Origin: Sphingomonas bisphenolicum
GTDB lineage: Bacteria > Pseudomonadota > Alphaproteobacteria > Sphingomonadales > Sphingomonadaceae
Length of the DNA stretch: 64,000 bases
Direction: 5' to 3'
Assembly (NCBI RefSeq): GCF_024349785.1
Contig: NZ_AP018817.1
Span: 434,001 to 498,000, forward strand
Under the pieces are notes generated by a model, which was not told where the DNA came from, did no database searches, and saw only the letters and a list, made by a program, of their open reading frames with translations. This document shows positions 38,981-49,703 of the stretch, in pieces. Position 1 is the stretch's first letter. Every line of letters starts with the position of its first letter. The translations under genes were made by a program, and so were the position numbers.

Positions 38981-40495
38981 ATGTTGGTTTTGGAGACAGT
39001 TGTTCGGATCCGGCGCGAGTATGCCGGGGGCAAGGCGATCAAGGCGATCGCGCGGGATCTGCATGTGTCGCGGAAGGTCATCCGTAAGGCGATCCGAGCG
39101 CCGGAGGGCGCATTCGACTATCAGCGCAAGATTCAGCCACTGCCCAGGATCGGTCCGTTTCAGGATCGTCTGAACACGCTGCTGGAAGAGAACGAGGTGC
39201 GCGGCAGGCGTGAACGGCTGCGGATGACGCGGATCCATGACCTGCTGGTGCGCGAAGGCTTTGAGGGTTCCTACGATGCCGTGCGGCGCTACGCGGCGCG
39301 ATGGAAGATCGAACGGCGCAAGGATGCCGGCGATGGCGTCACCGCCTTTATCCCGTTGATGTTCAGGCCAGGCGAGGCCTACCAGTTCGACTGGAGCCAT
39401 GAGGATGTCGAGATCGCCGGCAAGCCGATGCGGGTGAAGGTCGCGCATATGCGACTGTGCGCGTCACGCGGGGTCTATGTCCGAGCCTATCCTCGCGAGA
39501 GCCAGGAGATGCTGTTCGACGCGCATGCGCGCGGCTTTGCCTTCTTTGGCGGCGTGCCGGAGCGCGGCATCTACGATAATATGAAGACGGCGGTGACGAG
39601 CGTGTTCACCGGCAAGGAACGAGTCTTCAACCGGCGGTTCCTGATCATGACCGACCATTATATGGTCGAGCCCACGGCCTGCTCGCCTGCGGCGGGATGG
39701 GAGAAGGGCCAGGTCGAGAACCAGGTGCAGACGATCCGTGGCCGCTTCTTCCAGCCCCGGCTGCGGTTCGCCAGCCTCGAAGAGCTTAATGGCTGGCTGG
39801 AGGCCGAGTGTCGGCGCTGGGCGGAACGGCAGGCCCATCCCGAACAGGGAGAGCTGACCGTGGCGCAGGTGCTGGAGATCGAACGATCCGCGCTGCAGCC
39901 GATGCTGGGGCCGTTCGACGGCTTCAATGAGAGCGAGCATGCCGTGACGGGCACCTGCCTGATCAGCTTCGACCGCAACCGTTACTCGGTGCTCTCGACG
40001 GTGGCACGGCGCACTGTGCAGGTCCGCGCCTATGCCGATCGTATCGTCGTTCGCTGCGGCGAGGAGGTTGTCGCCGAACATCCTCGCTACTTCGGGCGCA
40101 ACCGCACGATCTATGATCCCTGGCATTATCTGCCGGTGCTGGCCCGCAAGCCCGGCGCGCTGCGGAACGGCGCCCCCTTCCAGGGCTGGGATCTGCCACC
40201 GGCGCTTGCCCGCCTGCGCCGCAAGCTGGGTAATGGCGACGATGCTGATCGCCGGTTCGTCCGTGTGCTGTCGGCTGTGTTGACCGATGGCCTGGAGCCT
40301 GTCGAAGCGGCGGTGCGCGAGGCACTGGCGACGGGCACGGCAAGCGACGACCTGATCCTGAACATCCTGGCGCGACGCCGGGAACCGCCGCGTCCACTCA
40401 CGATCATCACCTCCGAGGACAGCGCGCTGCGCCATCCTCCGATCGCCGACTGTGCCCGTTACGACCAGCTGAGGACCTTCGATGCAGCGGCATGA
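38981..40495 (+). CDS. istA: IS21 transposase IstA (copy 1)
   Basis: The 504-residue protein has an N-terminal helix-turn-helix ([18 protein letters not shown]) and an rve-type DDE integrase core ([12 protein letters not shown] with the first Asp; [11 protein letters not shown] with the second; [11 protein letters not shown] with the Glu). A C-terminal beta part and a tail that contacts IstB follow. It overlaps istB by 14 bases. No difference from copy 2 was noticed, so the element is recent and probably active. Confidence 0.95.
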   Translation: MLVLETVVRIRREYAGGKAIKAIARDLHVSRKVIRKAIRAPEGAFDYQRKIQPLPRIGPFQDRLNTLLEENEVRGRRERLRMTRIHDLLVREGFEGSYDAVRRYAARWKIERRKDAGDGVTAFIPLMFRPGEAYQFDWSHEDVEIAGKPMRVKVAHMRLCASRGVYVRAYPRESQEMLFDAHARGFAFFGGVPERGIYDNMKTAVTSVFTGKERVFNRRFLIMTDHYMVEPTACSPAAGWEKGQVENQVQTIRGRFFQPRLRFASLEELNGWLEAECRRWAERQAHPEQGELTVAQVLEIERSALQPMLGPFDGFNESEHAVTGTCLISFDRNRYSVLSTVARRTVQVRAYADRIVVRCGEEVVAEHPRYFGRNRTIYDPWHYLPVLARKPGALRNGAPFQGWDLPPALARLRRKLGNGDDADRRFVRVLSAVLTDGLEPVEAAVREALATGTASDDLILNILARRREPPRPLTIITSEDSALRHPPIADCARYDQLRTFDAAA

Positions 40496-41210
40496 CATGA
40501 TCGAGGCCATGCGCGGGCTCGGGCTCAAAGGCATGGCAGGCGCGTTCGACGATGCGGTCACCACCGGCCTTCAGCGCCAGCGCACCACGATGGAGATATT
40601 GACCGATCTTCTGAGGGCGGAAGCGACGCATCGCCACGCCGCGTCGATCCGATACCGGATGGCGGCCGCGAGGCTGCCGATCGTGAAGGACATCGACGCC
40701 TTCCGGTTCGAGGGCACCCCGATCAACGAAGGACTGGTGCGTTCATTGCACAGCGGCGCGTTCCTGCCCGCGCGGCGCAATATCGTCCTGGTCGGCGGTA
40801 CAGGCACCGGAAAGACCCATCTGGCCATCGCCATCACCGCTAATGTCGTGCGCTCGGGTGCGCGGGGCCGCTACTTCAACACCGTTGATCTTGTGACCCG
40901 TCTCGAAGAGGAGGCCAGGATCGGCAAAAGCGGCACACTCGCCGCCCAGCTATCCCGCCTCGATCTCATCGTGCTCGATGAACTGGGGTATCTGCCGTTC
41001 GCCCGATCGGGCGGCCAGTTGCTGTTCCATCTGATCAGCAAGCTCTACGAGCAAACCAGTGTCATCATCACCACCAACCTCGCCTTCGGGGAGTGGCCCA
41101 CCGTGTTCGGTGATCCCAAGATGACCACCGCGCTCCTGGATCGCGTCACCCATCATTGCGACATAGTCGAGACCGGCAATGACAGCTGGCGCTTCAAAAA
41201 CCGGAGCTGA
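40482..41210 (+). CDS. istB: IS21 helper ATPase IstB (copy 1)
   Basis: The 242-residue AAA+ protein of the DnaC/IstB type has Walker [10 protein letters not shown] near residue 105, Walker [13 protein letters not shown] near 165, and the sensor segment [13 protein letters not shown]. It remodels target DNA for IstA. Start 40482 overlaps istA; the internal ATG at 40497 is an alternative. Confidence 0.95.
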   Translation: MQRHDMIEAMRGLGLKGMAGAFDDAVTTGLQRQRTTMEILTDLLRAEATHRHAASIRYRMAAARLPIVKDIDAFRFEGTPINEGLVRSLHSGAFLPARRNIVLVGGTGTGKTHLAIAITANVVRSGARGRYFNTVDLVTRLEEEARIGKSGTLAAQLSRLDLIVLDELGYLPFARSGGQLLFHLISKLYEQTSVIITTNLAFGEWPTVFGDPKMTTALLDRVTHHCDIVETGNDSWRFKNRS

Positions 41211-41387
41211 TCCTCCCCATCGGCCCTCAATTAAAAGATGCTTTGCGCTGCGCGCGCCTTCGGTCGGGCTACGCCCTCCCTACGCCGCGCGCAGCGCAGG
41301 AGAGCGCGTCAGATCAACCTTGCGCCATCTTGAAATGGGGTCCCTTTTGCGCGCCGATAGGGGGTCCCGTTTGCACGCCGATTGACA

Positions 41388-41615
41388 CGCTAGGTCGCGA
41401 TAGGCTGGGAACCGTGCGGCCTTGAGCTGATAGGATACCGATCGCACCTCCCGTTCGGCGGTCTCCGCCTTGAGCAGTTGTGACAGGATCGGAACCGCCG
41501 CATCGAACGCTGGCGCGCCCTGCTCCATGAGATCGGTGACGGCCTGAGCCATGCCATGCATCTTGAGGCTGCGCAGCATGACGATGATGGCGCCGCTGGC
41601 GGGATCATGACGCAT
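41388..41615 (-). pseudogene. Truncated IstB of the second IS21 type
   Basis: The ATG at 41615 opens MRHDPASGAIIVMLRSLKMHGM, the IstB N-terminal helical part. It continues for about 76 codons to KAARFPAYRDLA, where IS21 copy 1 cuts it before the Walker A motif. It is non-functional. Confidence 0.8.
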
Positions 41616-42594
41616 GGCGGTTCTCCCGACGCAGGGCGTCATAGCGTTCCACATTGGCCATCGGCTCGCTGACCAGTCTTAGCGCCTGTGGCGCCGTGAT
41701 CGGCGGTGTTGTCAGCGGCTTACCGTCGATCAGCCGGTGCAAAAGGTTGAGGATATGAGTCTTGGTCGGAACACCGGCCTCCAGCGCCATGGTGACCGCC
41801 ATCAGCACGACCTGCTCATCATGATGCAGCACCAGCGCAAGAATCTCGACCATCTCCCTGTCGCCGCCGGGGGATCGCAGCAGATGGCGCTGTAACCGCT
41901 GGAAGGCCTCAGGCATCTCGAGGAACGGCGCGCCGTTGCGCAGGGCGCCAGGCTTGCGCTGGACGACCGCCAGATAATGGCGCCAGTCATAAACAGTGCG
42001 TCCCGGCCCATCATGGGATCGATCGATGATCCGCTGATGTTCACATAGCAGCTGCCCCTCTGCGACGACGAGGAAGCGGTCCGGGTAGAGCCGCACGCTG
42101 ACAGGACGGTTGGCGAAGGACGCCGGAACGCTGTAGCGATTACGCTCCAGATGGACGAGGCAGGTCGGTGAGACCCGCTTGCCATACTCGACGAAGCCGT
42201 CGAACGGCCGTCCCATCGGCATCAGGCTCGCCACCTCATCGGCCCAGGCATCGGCGACCGAACCAAGCTCAACACCATGTGGGATATCCTGCCACAGCGC
42301 CTTGCAGCGCGCTTCAAGCCAGATGTTCAACGCGTCGAGCGTCTCGGTCTGGGGAACAGGCTGCCAGAGCCGATGGCGCGCATCCTGCACGTTCTTCTCG
42401 ACCTGGCCCTTCTCCCAGCCCGCTGCCGGATTACAGAACTCGGCCTCGAACAGATAATGGCTGACCATCGTCAGGAAGCGGGCATTGACGGTCCGTTCCT
42501 TGCCGCGTCCGACCTTGTCGACCGCGGTGCGCATGTTGTCGTAGATGCCGCGCCGCGGCACCCCGCCCAGCACGCGGAACGCATGATTATGGGC
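41605..42594 (-). pseudogene. Truncated IstA of the second IS21 type
   Basis: About 329 codons survive, from HNHAFRVLGGVPRRGIYDNM through [15 protein letters not shown] (catalytic Glu region) to the natural end RYDALRRENRHAS. The N-terminal helix-turn-helix and the first catalytic Asp are lost at the border with IS21 copy 2. The stop overlaps the IstB start by 11 bases, the normal IS21 arrangement. Confidence 0.85.
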
Positions 42595-42706
42595 TGTGGA
42601 TCGGCGTGCAAAAAGGACCCCGTTAGCGGGGTGATCGGCGTCTAAAAGGGACCCCTCATTTCGATGGTTTAAACAGCTGCCTGGATTTTCAGGCGGCGAG
42701 ATCGGG

Positions 42707-44221
42707 ATGTTGGTTTTGGAGACAGTTGTTCGGATCCGGCGCGAGTATGCCGGGGGCAAGGCGATCAAGGCGATCGCGCGGGATCTGCATGTGTCGCGGA
42801 AGGTCATCCGTAAGGCGATCCGAGCGCCGGAGGGCGCATTCGACTATCAGCGCAAGATTCAGCCACTGCCCAGGATCGGTCCGTTTCAGGATCGTCTGAA
42901 CACGCTGCTGGAAGAGAACGAGGTGCGCGGCAGGCGTGAACGGCTGCGGATGACGCGGATCCATGACCTGCTGGTGCGCGAAGGCTTTGAGGGTTCCTAC
43001 GATGCCGTGCGGCGCTACGCGGCGCGATGGAAGATCGAACGGCGCAAGGATGCCGGCGATGGCGTCACCGCCTTTATCCCGTTGATGTTCAGGCCAGGCG
43101 AGGCCTACCAGTTCGACTGGAGCCATGAGGATGTCGAGATCGCCGGCAAGCCGATGCGGGTGAAGGTCGCGCATATGCGACTGTGCGCGTCACGCGGGGT
43201 CTATGTCCGAGCCTATCCTCGCGAGAGCCAGGAGATGCTGTTCGACGCGCATGCGCGCGGCTTTGCCTTCTTTGGCGGCGTGCCGGAGCGCGGCATCTAC
43301 GATAATATGAAGACGGCGGTGACGAGCGTGTTCACCGGCAAGGAACGAGTCTTCAACCGGCGGTTCCTGATCATGACCGACCATTATATGGTCGAGCCCA
43401 CGGCCTGCTCGCCTGCGGCGGGATGGGAGAAGGGCCAGGTCGAGAACCAGGTGCAGACGATCCGTGGCCGCTTCTTCCAGCCCCGGCTGCGGTTCGCCAG
43501 CCTCGAAGAGCTTAATGGCTGGCTGGAGGCCGAGTGTCGGCGCTGGGCGGAACGGCAGGCCCATCCCGAACAGGGAGAGCTGACCGTGGCGCAGGTGCTG
43601 GAGATCGAACGATCCGCGCTGCAGCCGATGCTGGGGCCGTTCGACGGCTTCAATGAGAGCGAGCATGCCGTGACGGGCACCTGCCTGATCAGCTTCGACC
43701 GCAACCGTTACTCGGTGCTCTCGACGGTGGCACGGCGCACTGTGCAGGTCCGCGCCTATGCCGATCGTATCGTCGTTCGCTGCGGCGAGGAGGTTGTCGC
43801 CGAACATCCTCGCTACTTCGGGCGCAACCGCACGATCTATGATCCCTGGCATTATCTGCCGGTGCTGGCCCGCAAGCCCGGCGCGCTGCGGAACGGCGCC
43901 CCCTTCCAGGGCTGGGATCTGCCACCGGCGCTTGCCCGCCTGCGCCGCAAGCTGGGTAATGGCGACGATGCTGATCGCCGGTTCGTCCGTGTGCTGTCGG
44001 CTGTGTTGACCGATGGCCTGGAGCCTGTCGAAGCGGCGGTGCGCGAGGCACTGGCGACGGGCACGGCAAGCGACGACCTGATCCTGAACATCCTGGCGCG
44101 ACGCCGGGAACCGCCGCGTCCACTCACGATCATCACCTCCGAGGACAGCGCGCTGCGCCATCCTCCGATCGCCGACTGTGCCCGTTACGACCAGCTGAGG
44201 ACCTTCGATGCAGCGGCATGA
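42707..44221 (+). CDS. istA: IS21 transposase IstA (copy 2)
   Basis: The 504 residues are identical to the copy at 38981, with the same DDE landmarks ([22 protein letters not shown]). It overlaps istB by 14 bases. Confidence 0.95.
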   Translation: MLVLETVVRIRREYAGGKAIKAIARDLHVSRKVIRKAIRAPEGAFDYQRKIQPLPRIGPFQDRLNTLLEENEVRGRRERLRMTRIHDLLVREGFEGSYDAVRRYAARWKIERRKDAGDGVTAFIPLMFRPGEAYQFDWSHEDVEIAGKPMRVKVAHMRLCASRGVYVRAYPRESQEMLFDAHARGFAFFGGVPERGIYDNMKTAVTSVFTGKERVFNRRFLIMTDHYMVEPTACSPAAGWEKGQVENQVQTIRGRFFQPRLRFASLEELNGWLEAECRRWAERQAHPEQGELTVAQVLEIERSALQPMLGPFDGFNESEHAVTGTCLISFDRNRYSVLSTVARRTVQVRAYADRIVVRCGEEVVAEHPRYFGRNRTIYDPWHYLPVLARKPGALRNGAPFQGWDLPPALARLRRKLGNGDDADRRFVRVLSAVLTDGLEPVEAAVREALATGTASDDLILNILARRREPPRPLTIITSEDSALRHPPIADCARYDQLRTFDAAA

Positions 44222-44936
44222 CATGATCGAGGCCATGCGCGGGCTCGGGCTCAAAGGCATGGCAGGCGCGTTCGACGATGCGGTCACCACCGGCCTTCAG
44301 CGCCAGCGCACCACGATGGAGATATTGACCGATCTTCTGAGGGCGGAAGCGACGCATCGCCACGCCGCGTCGATCCGATACCGGATGGCGGCCGCGAGGC
44401 TGCCGATCGTGAAGGACATCGACGCCTTCCGGTTCGAGGGCACCCCGATCAACGAAGGACTGGTGCGTTCATTGCACAGCGGCGCGTTCCTGCCCGCGCG
44501 GCGCAATATCGTCCTGGTCGGCGGTACAGGCACCGGAAAGACCCATCTGGCCATCGCCATCACCGCTAATGTCGTGCGCTCGGGTGCGCGGGGCCGCTAC
44601 TTCAACACCGTTGATCTTGTGACCCGTCTCGAAGAGGAGGCCAGGATCGGCAAAAGCGGCACACTCGCCGCCCAGCTATCCCGCCTCGATCTCATCGTGC
44701 TCGATGAACTGGGGTATCTGCCGTTCGCCCGATCGGGCGGCCAGTTGCTGTTCCATCTGATCAGCAAGCTCTACGAGCAAACCAGTGTCATCATCACCAC
44801 CAACCTCGCCTTCGGGGAGTGGCCCACCGTGTTCGGTGATCCCAAGATGACCACCGCGCTCCTGGATCGCGTCACCCATCATTGCGACATAGTCGAGACC
44901 GGCAATGACAGCTGGCGCTTCAAAAACCGGAGCTGA
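44208..44936 (+). CDS. istB: IS21 helper ATPase IstB (copy 2)
   Basis: The 242 residues are identical to the copy at 40482: Walker [10 protein letters not shown] and Walker [10 protein letters not shown] are intact. A GC-rich hairpin like that in copy 1 follows at about 44970-45024. Confidence 0.95.
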   Translation: MQRHDMIEAMRGLGLKGMAGAFDDAVTTGLQRQRTTMEILTDLLRAEATHRHAASIRYRMAAARLPIVKDIDAFRFEGTPINEGLVRSLHSGAFLPARRNIVLVGGTGTGKTHLAIAITANVVRSGARGRYFNTVDLVTRLEEEARIGKSGTLAAQLSRLDLIVLDELGYLPFARSGGQLLFHLISKLYEQTSVIITTNLAFGEWPTVFGDPKMTTALLDRVTHHCDIVETGNDSWRFKNRS

Positions 44937-45113
44937 TCCTCCCCATCGGCCCTCAATTAAAAGATGCTTTGCGCTGCGCGCGCCTTCGGTCGGGCTACGC
45001 CCTCCCTACGCCGCGCGCAGCGCAGGAGAGCGCGTCAGATCAACCTTGCGCCATCTTGAAATGGGGTCCCTTTTGCGCGCCGATAGGGGGTCCCGTTTGC
45101 ACGCCGATTGACA

Positions 45114-45424
45114 CCCGTCTCGATCTCTCGCACGCTGTAGGCAGTCTGCCAGATGTTCCTCGCCAGCCAGATGTCCCTCGCCAGGATGTGGACAGTCACC
45201 TCGGTAGCGGGAATATTGGAAGCTTACGCGGCCCCATTGCTCCACGCGCCAACAAACGGGCGGAAGAGCCGGTGTCGCCAAATCGCAAAGCTCGGCCTGC
45301 GCTCACAAAGGCTGTCGCGCGCCATTCCTACAAATTTTGTGGAGACAATGTGCTTTTGCAGCGACCGTATATCCGGAAATCGCTTCCCAGTTGCCCCAGA
45401 AACCATTGATTTATCGATGATTTC
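45114..45424. other. Unassigned flank between IS21 copy 2 and tRNA-Gly
   Basis: These 311 bases hold no gene I can support. Short open frames exist on both strands, all without recognisable motifs. A near-perfect 18-base tandem repeat (GCCAGATGT with CCTCGCCA units) lies at about 45147-45183. The last 100 bases are AT-richer. It may be the right-hand end of the mobile region. Confidence 0.4.
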
Positions 45425-45499
45425 TGGAGCGGGCGAAGGGATTCGAACCCTCGACCCCAACCTTGGCAAGGTTGTGCTCTACCCCTGAGCTACGCCCGC
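45425..45499 (-). tRNA. tRNA-Gly (GCC)
   Basis: A 75-base minus-strand tRNA with encoded CCA. The acceptor GCGGGCG pairs with CGCCCGC; the D-arm is TAGCTCAGGGGTAGAGCA; the anticodon loop in CAACCTTGCCAAGGTTG gives GCC; the T-arm contains GGGTTCGAATCCC. Its 3' end points left, toward the mobile region. Confidence 0.96.
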
Positions 45500-45827
45500 T
45501 CTGGCGGCCGGAGGATGTGTCCCTCTCGGCGGGTGGCGGGGAACTAGCAGCGCTTGTCTAAAGGGGCAAGGGGAGAATTGCACAAAAATGAAATTCTCCT
45601 TCGCACATGAAAAAACATAATTTTTCCAGTGTGTTAGCTTTGTGGATATTATTTCGCCGCCGGACGGGCACGTCATTCGATGCGCGAATCACCCCCAGGA
45701 CAGTGGCGAAAAGGGCGGCTTGGCGCGCGCCGTCCTTGTGCTAGGCTGTGCCGACAAGTTTCTTGCCGTGGCGGGATCATTTGCCCCCGCCCTTCGTAAT
45801 GACCAGCAACCAGCAGGGAGACCAGCC
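45500..45827. other. Intergenic region upstream of paoA
   Basis: The 328 bases are shared by the tRNA-Gly promoter (minus strand) and the pao operon promoter (plus strand). The segment 45585-45650 is AT-rich (AAAAAACATAATTTTTCC) and is the best place for the divergent promoters. An open frame in phase with paoA reaches back to 45642 but has no start with a binding site. Confidence 0.5.
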
Positions 45828-46475
45828 ATGTCGTCCGATCATTTGACGCGCCGCGGCCTGTTGCAGGGCAGCGCCGCCATCGCCGCCGCCGGCCCCGTCC
45901 TGTCGCAGGACACCGCCGCAGCGACACCCCGCCGCACCGGAGGAACCGCAATGATGCCTGTCGAACTGACCGTCAACGGGCGTGAGGTGCATCTGCAACT
46001 CGACCCGCGCACCAGCCTGCTCGACACGCTGCGCGAGCATCTGCACCTGACCGGCACCAAGAAGGGATGCGATCATGGCCAGTGCGGCGCCTGCACCGTG
46101 ATCGTGGAGGGGCGGCGGATCAACAGTTGCCTGACGCTGGCGGTGATGCATGATGGCGAGAGCGTCACGACGATCGAGGGGCTGGGCACGCCCGACAAGC
46201 TGCACCCGATGCAGAAGGCGTTCATCGTCCATGATGGCTATCAATGCGGCTATTGCACGCCGGGGCAGATCTGCTCGGCGGTGGCGGTGCTGGACGAGAT
46301 CAAGGCGGGCATCCCCAGCCATGCGACGGCGGAGCTGGACGATGTCGCGCTGAGCGATGCGGAACTGCGCGAGCGGATGAGCGGCAATATCTGCCGCTGC
46401 GCCGCCTATCCCAACATCATTGCCGCGATGCGCGATGTTTCTGGTCAATCTGGGCATGGGGAGACCGCGGCATGA
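45828..46475 (+). CDS. paoA: Aldehyde oxidoreductase 2Fe-2S subunit (PaoA-like), Tat-exported
   Basis: The 215-residue protein starts at the ATG at 45828 behind CAGGGAG. It has a twin-arginine leader ([17 protein letters not shown]). Cluster II is [12 protein letters not shown] followed by INSCL, and cluster I is [10 protein letters not shown] followed by [12 protein letters not shown], the full set of eight cysteines of xanthine-oxidase-family small subunits. It passes electrons from the Mo centre toward FAD. It overlaps the FAD subunit gene by four bases (ATGA). The Tat leader with PaoB/PaoC-type partners indicates a periplasmic PaoABC-like enzyme. Confidence 0.9.
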   Translation: MSSDHLTRRGLLQGSAAIAAAGPVLSQDTAAATPRRTGGTAMMPVELTVNGREVHLQLDPRTSLLDTLREHLHLTGTKKGCDHGQCGACTVIVEGRRINSCLTLAVMHDGESVTTIEGLGTPDKLHPMQKAFIVHDGYQCGYCTPGQICSAVAVLDEIKAGIPSHATAELDDVALSDAELRERMSGNICRCAAYPNIIAAMRDVSGQSGHGETAA

Positions 46476-47428
46476 AGGCCTTCACCTATGAACGCGCCGC
46501 CAGCGTCGAGGCGGCGGCGAAAGCGGCTGCATCCGTACAGGGCGCGCGCTTCATCGCGGGCGGGACCAACCTGCTCGACCTGATGAAGCTGCAGATCGAG
46601 ACGCCGACCCATTTGATCGACGTCAATCCTCTGGGGCTGGACCGGATCGAGAAGACCGACGGCGGCGGGCTGCGCATCGGCGCGCTGGTGCGCAACACCG
46701 ACTTGGCCGCCGACAAAAGCGTGCGACAAGATTATGCGGTGCTGAGCCGCGCGTTGCTGGCCGGCGCATCGGGCCAGTTGCGCAACAAGGCGACGACCGG
46801 CGGCAACCTGTTGCAGCGCACCCGTTGCCCCTATTTCTACGACACGCGCATGCCCTGCAACAAGCGCAAGGCCGGCAGCGGTTGCGGCGCGCTACAGGGG
46901 ATGAGCCGCAGCCTGGCGATATTGGGCGTGAGCGACGCCTGCATCGCCCAGCATCCCAGCGACATGGCGGTGGCGATGCGGCTGCTGGACGCGCAGGTCG
47001 ATACGATGGACGCAAACGGCGCGGCGCGGGCGATCCCGATCGCCGACTTCCACTTGCTGCCAGGCGACACGCCGCAGAAAGAAAGCGCGCTGAAACCCGG
47101 CGAGATCATCACGTCCGTCACCCTGCCCAAGCCGATCGTCGGCACCCATGTCTATCGCAAGGTGCGCGACCGCGCCTCCTATGCCTTCGCCTTGGTGTCG
47201 GTGGCGGCCGTGTTCGGCAAGGACGGAACGGCGCGCTTCGCCTTTGGCGGGATCGGCGCGAAGCCGTGGCGCGTGGAGGCGGCCGACGCCGCTGCCAAGA
47301 GTGGTGCGAAGGCCGTGGCCGAAGCGGCCCTCGCCGGCGCACGCACCACCCATCATAACGACTTCAAGAAGACACTGGTCGAACGGACGCTCGCGTCCCT
47401 CTACCGCCAGCGGGAGGCACGGGCATGA
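46472..47428 (+). CDS. paoB: Aldehyde oxidoreductase FAD subunit with extra 4Fe-4S loop (PaoB-like)
   Basis: The 318-residue protein is the same length as E. coli PaoB. FAD-binding motifs are [13 protein letters not shown] near the N-terminus and [16 protein letters not shown]. The insert with cysteines in TRCPYF, MPCNKR and GSGCGA is the [4Fe-4S] loop that distinguishes PaoB/HcrB-type subunits from ordinary xanthine dehydrogenase FAD subunits. It overlaps both neighbouring genes by four bases. The electron acceptor is unknown. Confidence 0.9.
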   Translation: MKAFTYERAASVEAAAKAAASVQGARFIAGGTNLLDLMKLQIETPTHLIDVNPLGLDRIEKTDGGGLRIGALVRNTDLAADKSVRQDYAVLSRALLAGASGQLRNKATTGGNLLQRTRCPYFYDTRMPCNKRKAGSGCGALQGMSRSLAILGVSDACIAQHPSDMAVAMRLLDAQVDTMDANGAARAIPIADFHLLPGDTPQKESALKPGEIITSVTLPKPIVGTHVYRKVRDRASYAFALVSVAAVFGKDGTARFAFGGIGAKPWRVEAADAAAKSGAKAVAEAALAGARTTHHNDFKKTLVERTLASLYRQREARA

Positions 47429-49629
47429 AGTTCGACACGCCAGCGGGCATCAACCCGATCGACAAGGGCCGGGTGATCGGCATTCCGCACGACCGCATCG
47501 ACGGCGCGGCCAAGGTGACGGGCAGCGCGCCCTATGCCTATGAGCGGCACGATGCCGCGCCCAACGCCGTCTATGGCTGGATCGTGGGGTCCGCCATCGC
47601 CAAGGGGCGGATGGCCTCCATGGACCTGCGCGCTGCGGAGGCCGCGCCGGGCGTGCTGGGCATCGTCACCCACGCCAATGCCGGCAAACTGGGCAAGGGC
47701 AGCATGAACACCGCGCCTTTGCTGGGCGGACCGCAGGTGGACCATTATGAGCAGGCCATGGCGCTGGTCATCGCCGACACGTTCGAAAATGCGCGTGACG
47801 CGGCCAAGCTGGTGCAGATCGATTATATGCCGGAGGACGGCAAATATGATCTGGCGGCCGAGAGTCTGAAGGGCGTCATGCCGCCCGACAGTTTCGGATC
47901 GCCGGCCGATACGAAGGCGGGCGATTTCGACGGTGGTTTCGCCAGGGCGGCCATCAGGATCGACCAGCGCTATACGACACCCGACCATAGCCATGCGATG
48001 ATGGAGCCGCATGCGACGACCGCCGCCTGGAATGGCGACAGGCTGACGCTGTGGACGTCGAACCAGATGATCGCCTGGGGCGTGGGCGAAGTCGCCAAGA
48101 CGCTGGGCATCGCCAAGGAGAAGGTGCGGCTGGTGTCGCCCTATATTGGCGGCGGCTTCGGGTCGAAGCTGTTCCTGCGCGCCGACGCACTGCTGGCGGC
48201 GCTGGGCGCGAAGCAGGTGGGGCGGCCGGTCAAGGTCGCCATCGCCCGGCACCAGATTCCCAACAACACCACCCACCGCCCGGCGACGATCCAGCGCATC
48301 CGCATCGGCGCGGACAGGGACGGCGTGATCGACGCGATCGGCCATGAAGTCTGGTCGGGCGACCTGCCCGGCGGCAGCCCGGAAACGGCGGCGCAGCAGA
48401 CGCGGCTGCTCTATCGCGGCGCCAACCGGATGACCGCGCACCGGCTGGTGACGCTGAACCTGCCCGAAGGCAATGCGATGCGCGCGCCGGGCGAGGCGGT
48501 GGGCCTGCTGGCGCTGGAAGTGGCGATGGACGAACTGGCCGAAGCCTGCGGCGTCGATCCGGTCGAACTGCGCATCCGCAACGATGTGCAATATGATCCC
48601 GAAGCCGGTCCGCAGCGCCCCTATTCTAGCCGCAAGCTGGTGGAATGCCTGCGCGCCGGGGCCGATCGTTTCGGCTGGGACAAGCGCAAGGCCAAGCCCG
48701 GCCAGGTCCGCGACGGGCGCTGGCTGGTGGGCATGGGCATGGCCGCGGCCTTCCGGAACAATCTGGTCAGCAAGTCGGGCGCGCGGATCGGCGTGGATGC
48801 GCAGGGCCAAGTGATCGTCGAGACCGACATGACTGATATCGGCACCGGCAGCTATACGATCATCGGCCAGACCGCAGCCGAGATGCTGGGCGTGACGCTG
48901 GACCAGGTGACGGTCCGGCTGGGCGACAGTCGCTTTCCGGCATCGGCCGGGTCGGGCGGGCAATGGGGCGCCAACAGCTCGACGGCGGGCGTCTATGCCG
49001 CGGCGATGGCGTTGCGCGCGAAGCTGGCGGAGAAGGCGGGCTATCCCGCCGACAAGGCGCAGTTCGACGATGGCCTGGTGAAATTCGACAATAAATCCCA
49101 GACGCTCGCGGCACTGGCCGGGCGCGAGGGGCTGTGGGCCGAGGACAGCATGGATTATGGCGATCTCGACAAACGCTATGCCCAGGCCACTTTCGGCGCG
49201 CATTTCTGCGAGGTGGGCGTCGATATCGACACCGCCGAAGTGCGCGTTCGCCGTATGGGCGGGGCCTTCGCCGCCGGGCGCATCCTGAACCCCAAATCCG
49301 CGCGCAGCCAGGTGATCGGCGCGATGACCATGGGGGTGGGCGCGGCGCTGATGGAATCGCTGGAGGTCGACACTCGCTTCGGCTTCTTCGTCAATCACGA
49401 CATGGCCGAATATGTGGTGCCGGTGCATGCCGACATTCCGCAGCAGGACGTGCTGTTCATCGACGAACTGGACGACAAAAGCTCGCCGATGAAAGCCAAG
49501 GGCGTGGGCGAGCTGGGTATCTGCGGCGCAGGCGCGGCGGTGGCCAATGCGATCTACAACGCCACCGGCATTCGCCTGCGCGACTATCCGCTGACGATCG
49601 ACAAGCTGTTGAAAGCGCAGGCGGCATGA
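47425..49629 (+). CDS. paoC: Aldehyde oxidoreductase molybdenum-binding subunit (PaoC-like)
   Basis: The 734-residue catalytic subunit has [14 protein letters not shown] at the start, [13 protein letters not shown] (molybdopterin/substrate loop), [13 protein letters not shown] and, near the C-terminus, [11 protein letters not shown] with the catalytic Glu that activates the Mo-bound water. Length and motifs match PaoC, which oxidises aromatic and other aldehydes to acids. It carries no leader of its own; such subunits ride with the Tat-tagged PaoA. The PaoD chaperone gene is not seen nearby in the window. Confidence 0.92.
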   Translation: MKFDTPAGINPIDKGRVIGIPHDRIDGAAKVTGSAPYAYERHDAAPNAVYGWIVGSAIAKGRMASMDLRAAEAAPGVLGIVTHANAGKLGKGSMNTAPLLGGPQVDHYEQAMALVIADTFENARDAAKLVQIDYMPEDGKYDLAAESLKGVMPPDSFGSPADTKAGDFDGGFARAAIRIDQRYTTPDHSHAMMEPHATTAAWNGDRLTLWTSNQMIAWGVGEVAKTLGIAKEKVRLVSPYIGGGFGSKLFLRADALLAALGAKQVGRPVKVAIARHQIPNNTTHRPATIQRIRIGADRDGVIDAIGHEVWSGDLPGGSPETAAQQTRLLYRGANRMTAHRLVTLNLPEGNAMRAPGEAVGLLALEVAMDELAEACGVDPVELRIRNDVQYDPEAGPQRPYSSRKLVECLRAGADRFGWDKRKAKPGQVRDGRWLVGMGMAAAFRNNLVSKSGARIGVDAQGQVIVETDMTDIGTGSYTIIGQTAAEMLGVTLDQVTVRLGDSRFPASAGSGGQWGANSSTAGVYAAAMALRAKLAEKAGYPADKAQFDDGLVKFDNKSQTLAALAGREGLWAEDSMDYGDLDKRYAQATFGAHFCEVGVDIDTAEVRVRRMGGAFAAGRILNPKSARSQVIGAMTMGVGAALMESLEVDTRFGFFVNHDMAEYVVPVHADIPQQDVLFIDELDDKSSPMKAKGVGELGICGAGAAVANAIYNATGIRLRDYPLTIDKLLKAQAA

Positions 49630-49703
49630 CGACGGCCCGACCCAAGGTATAATGGAGCGCCGCGCCGCCGCCCCCTAGCCTCCCCGCGATAAAAGACGGG
49701 AGG

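Larger units (their letters stand above)
38869..41387 (+). mobile_element. IS21-family element, copy 1 (2519 bp)
   Basis: It has TGT...ACA ends; the 27-base terminal repeats share ATCGGCGTGCAAA and GGACCCC. Extra inner repeats (ATCGGCGT and GGGGTCCC types) follow at both ends, as usual for IS21. It carries istA and istB. No target duplication is visible because the left flank is a resolvase remnant and the right flank another IS fragment. A 13-bp GC hairpin follows istB (arms 41244-41256 and 41286-41298). Confidence 0.9.
41388..42594 (-). mobile_element. Fragment of a different IS21-family element
   Basis: The 1207 bp between the two IS21 copies encode, on the minus strand, the C-terminal part of another IstA and the N-terminal part of its IstB. 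Both ends are missing, each cut exactly where a complete IS21 copy starts or ends. The proteins are related to but clearly different from those of the flanking copies. Confidence 0.85.
42595..45113 (+). mobile_element. IS21-family element, copy 2 (2519 bp)
   Basis: It has the same length, ends and gene content as copy 1, offset by 3726 bases and in the same direction. No differences were seen in the encoded proteins. Left flank GATTATGGGC is the truncated istA fragment; right flank CCCGTCTCGA is unassigned sequence. No target duplication is visible. Confidence 0.9.

Noticed and set aside
41244..41298. GC-rich 13-bp hairpin as a chromosomal regulatory element
   Set aside because: It is part of the IS21 element and recurs at the same place in copy 2, so it belongs to the mobile element.
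45170..45200. ATCCTG-type relaxase nick site in the unassigned flank
   Set aside because: Only the six-base core matches, with no flanking inverted repeat typical of oriT and no relaxase gene in the region.
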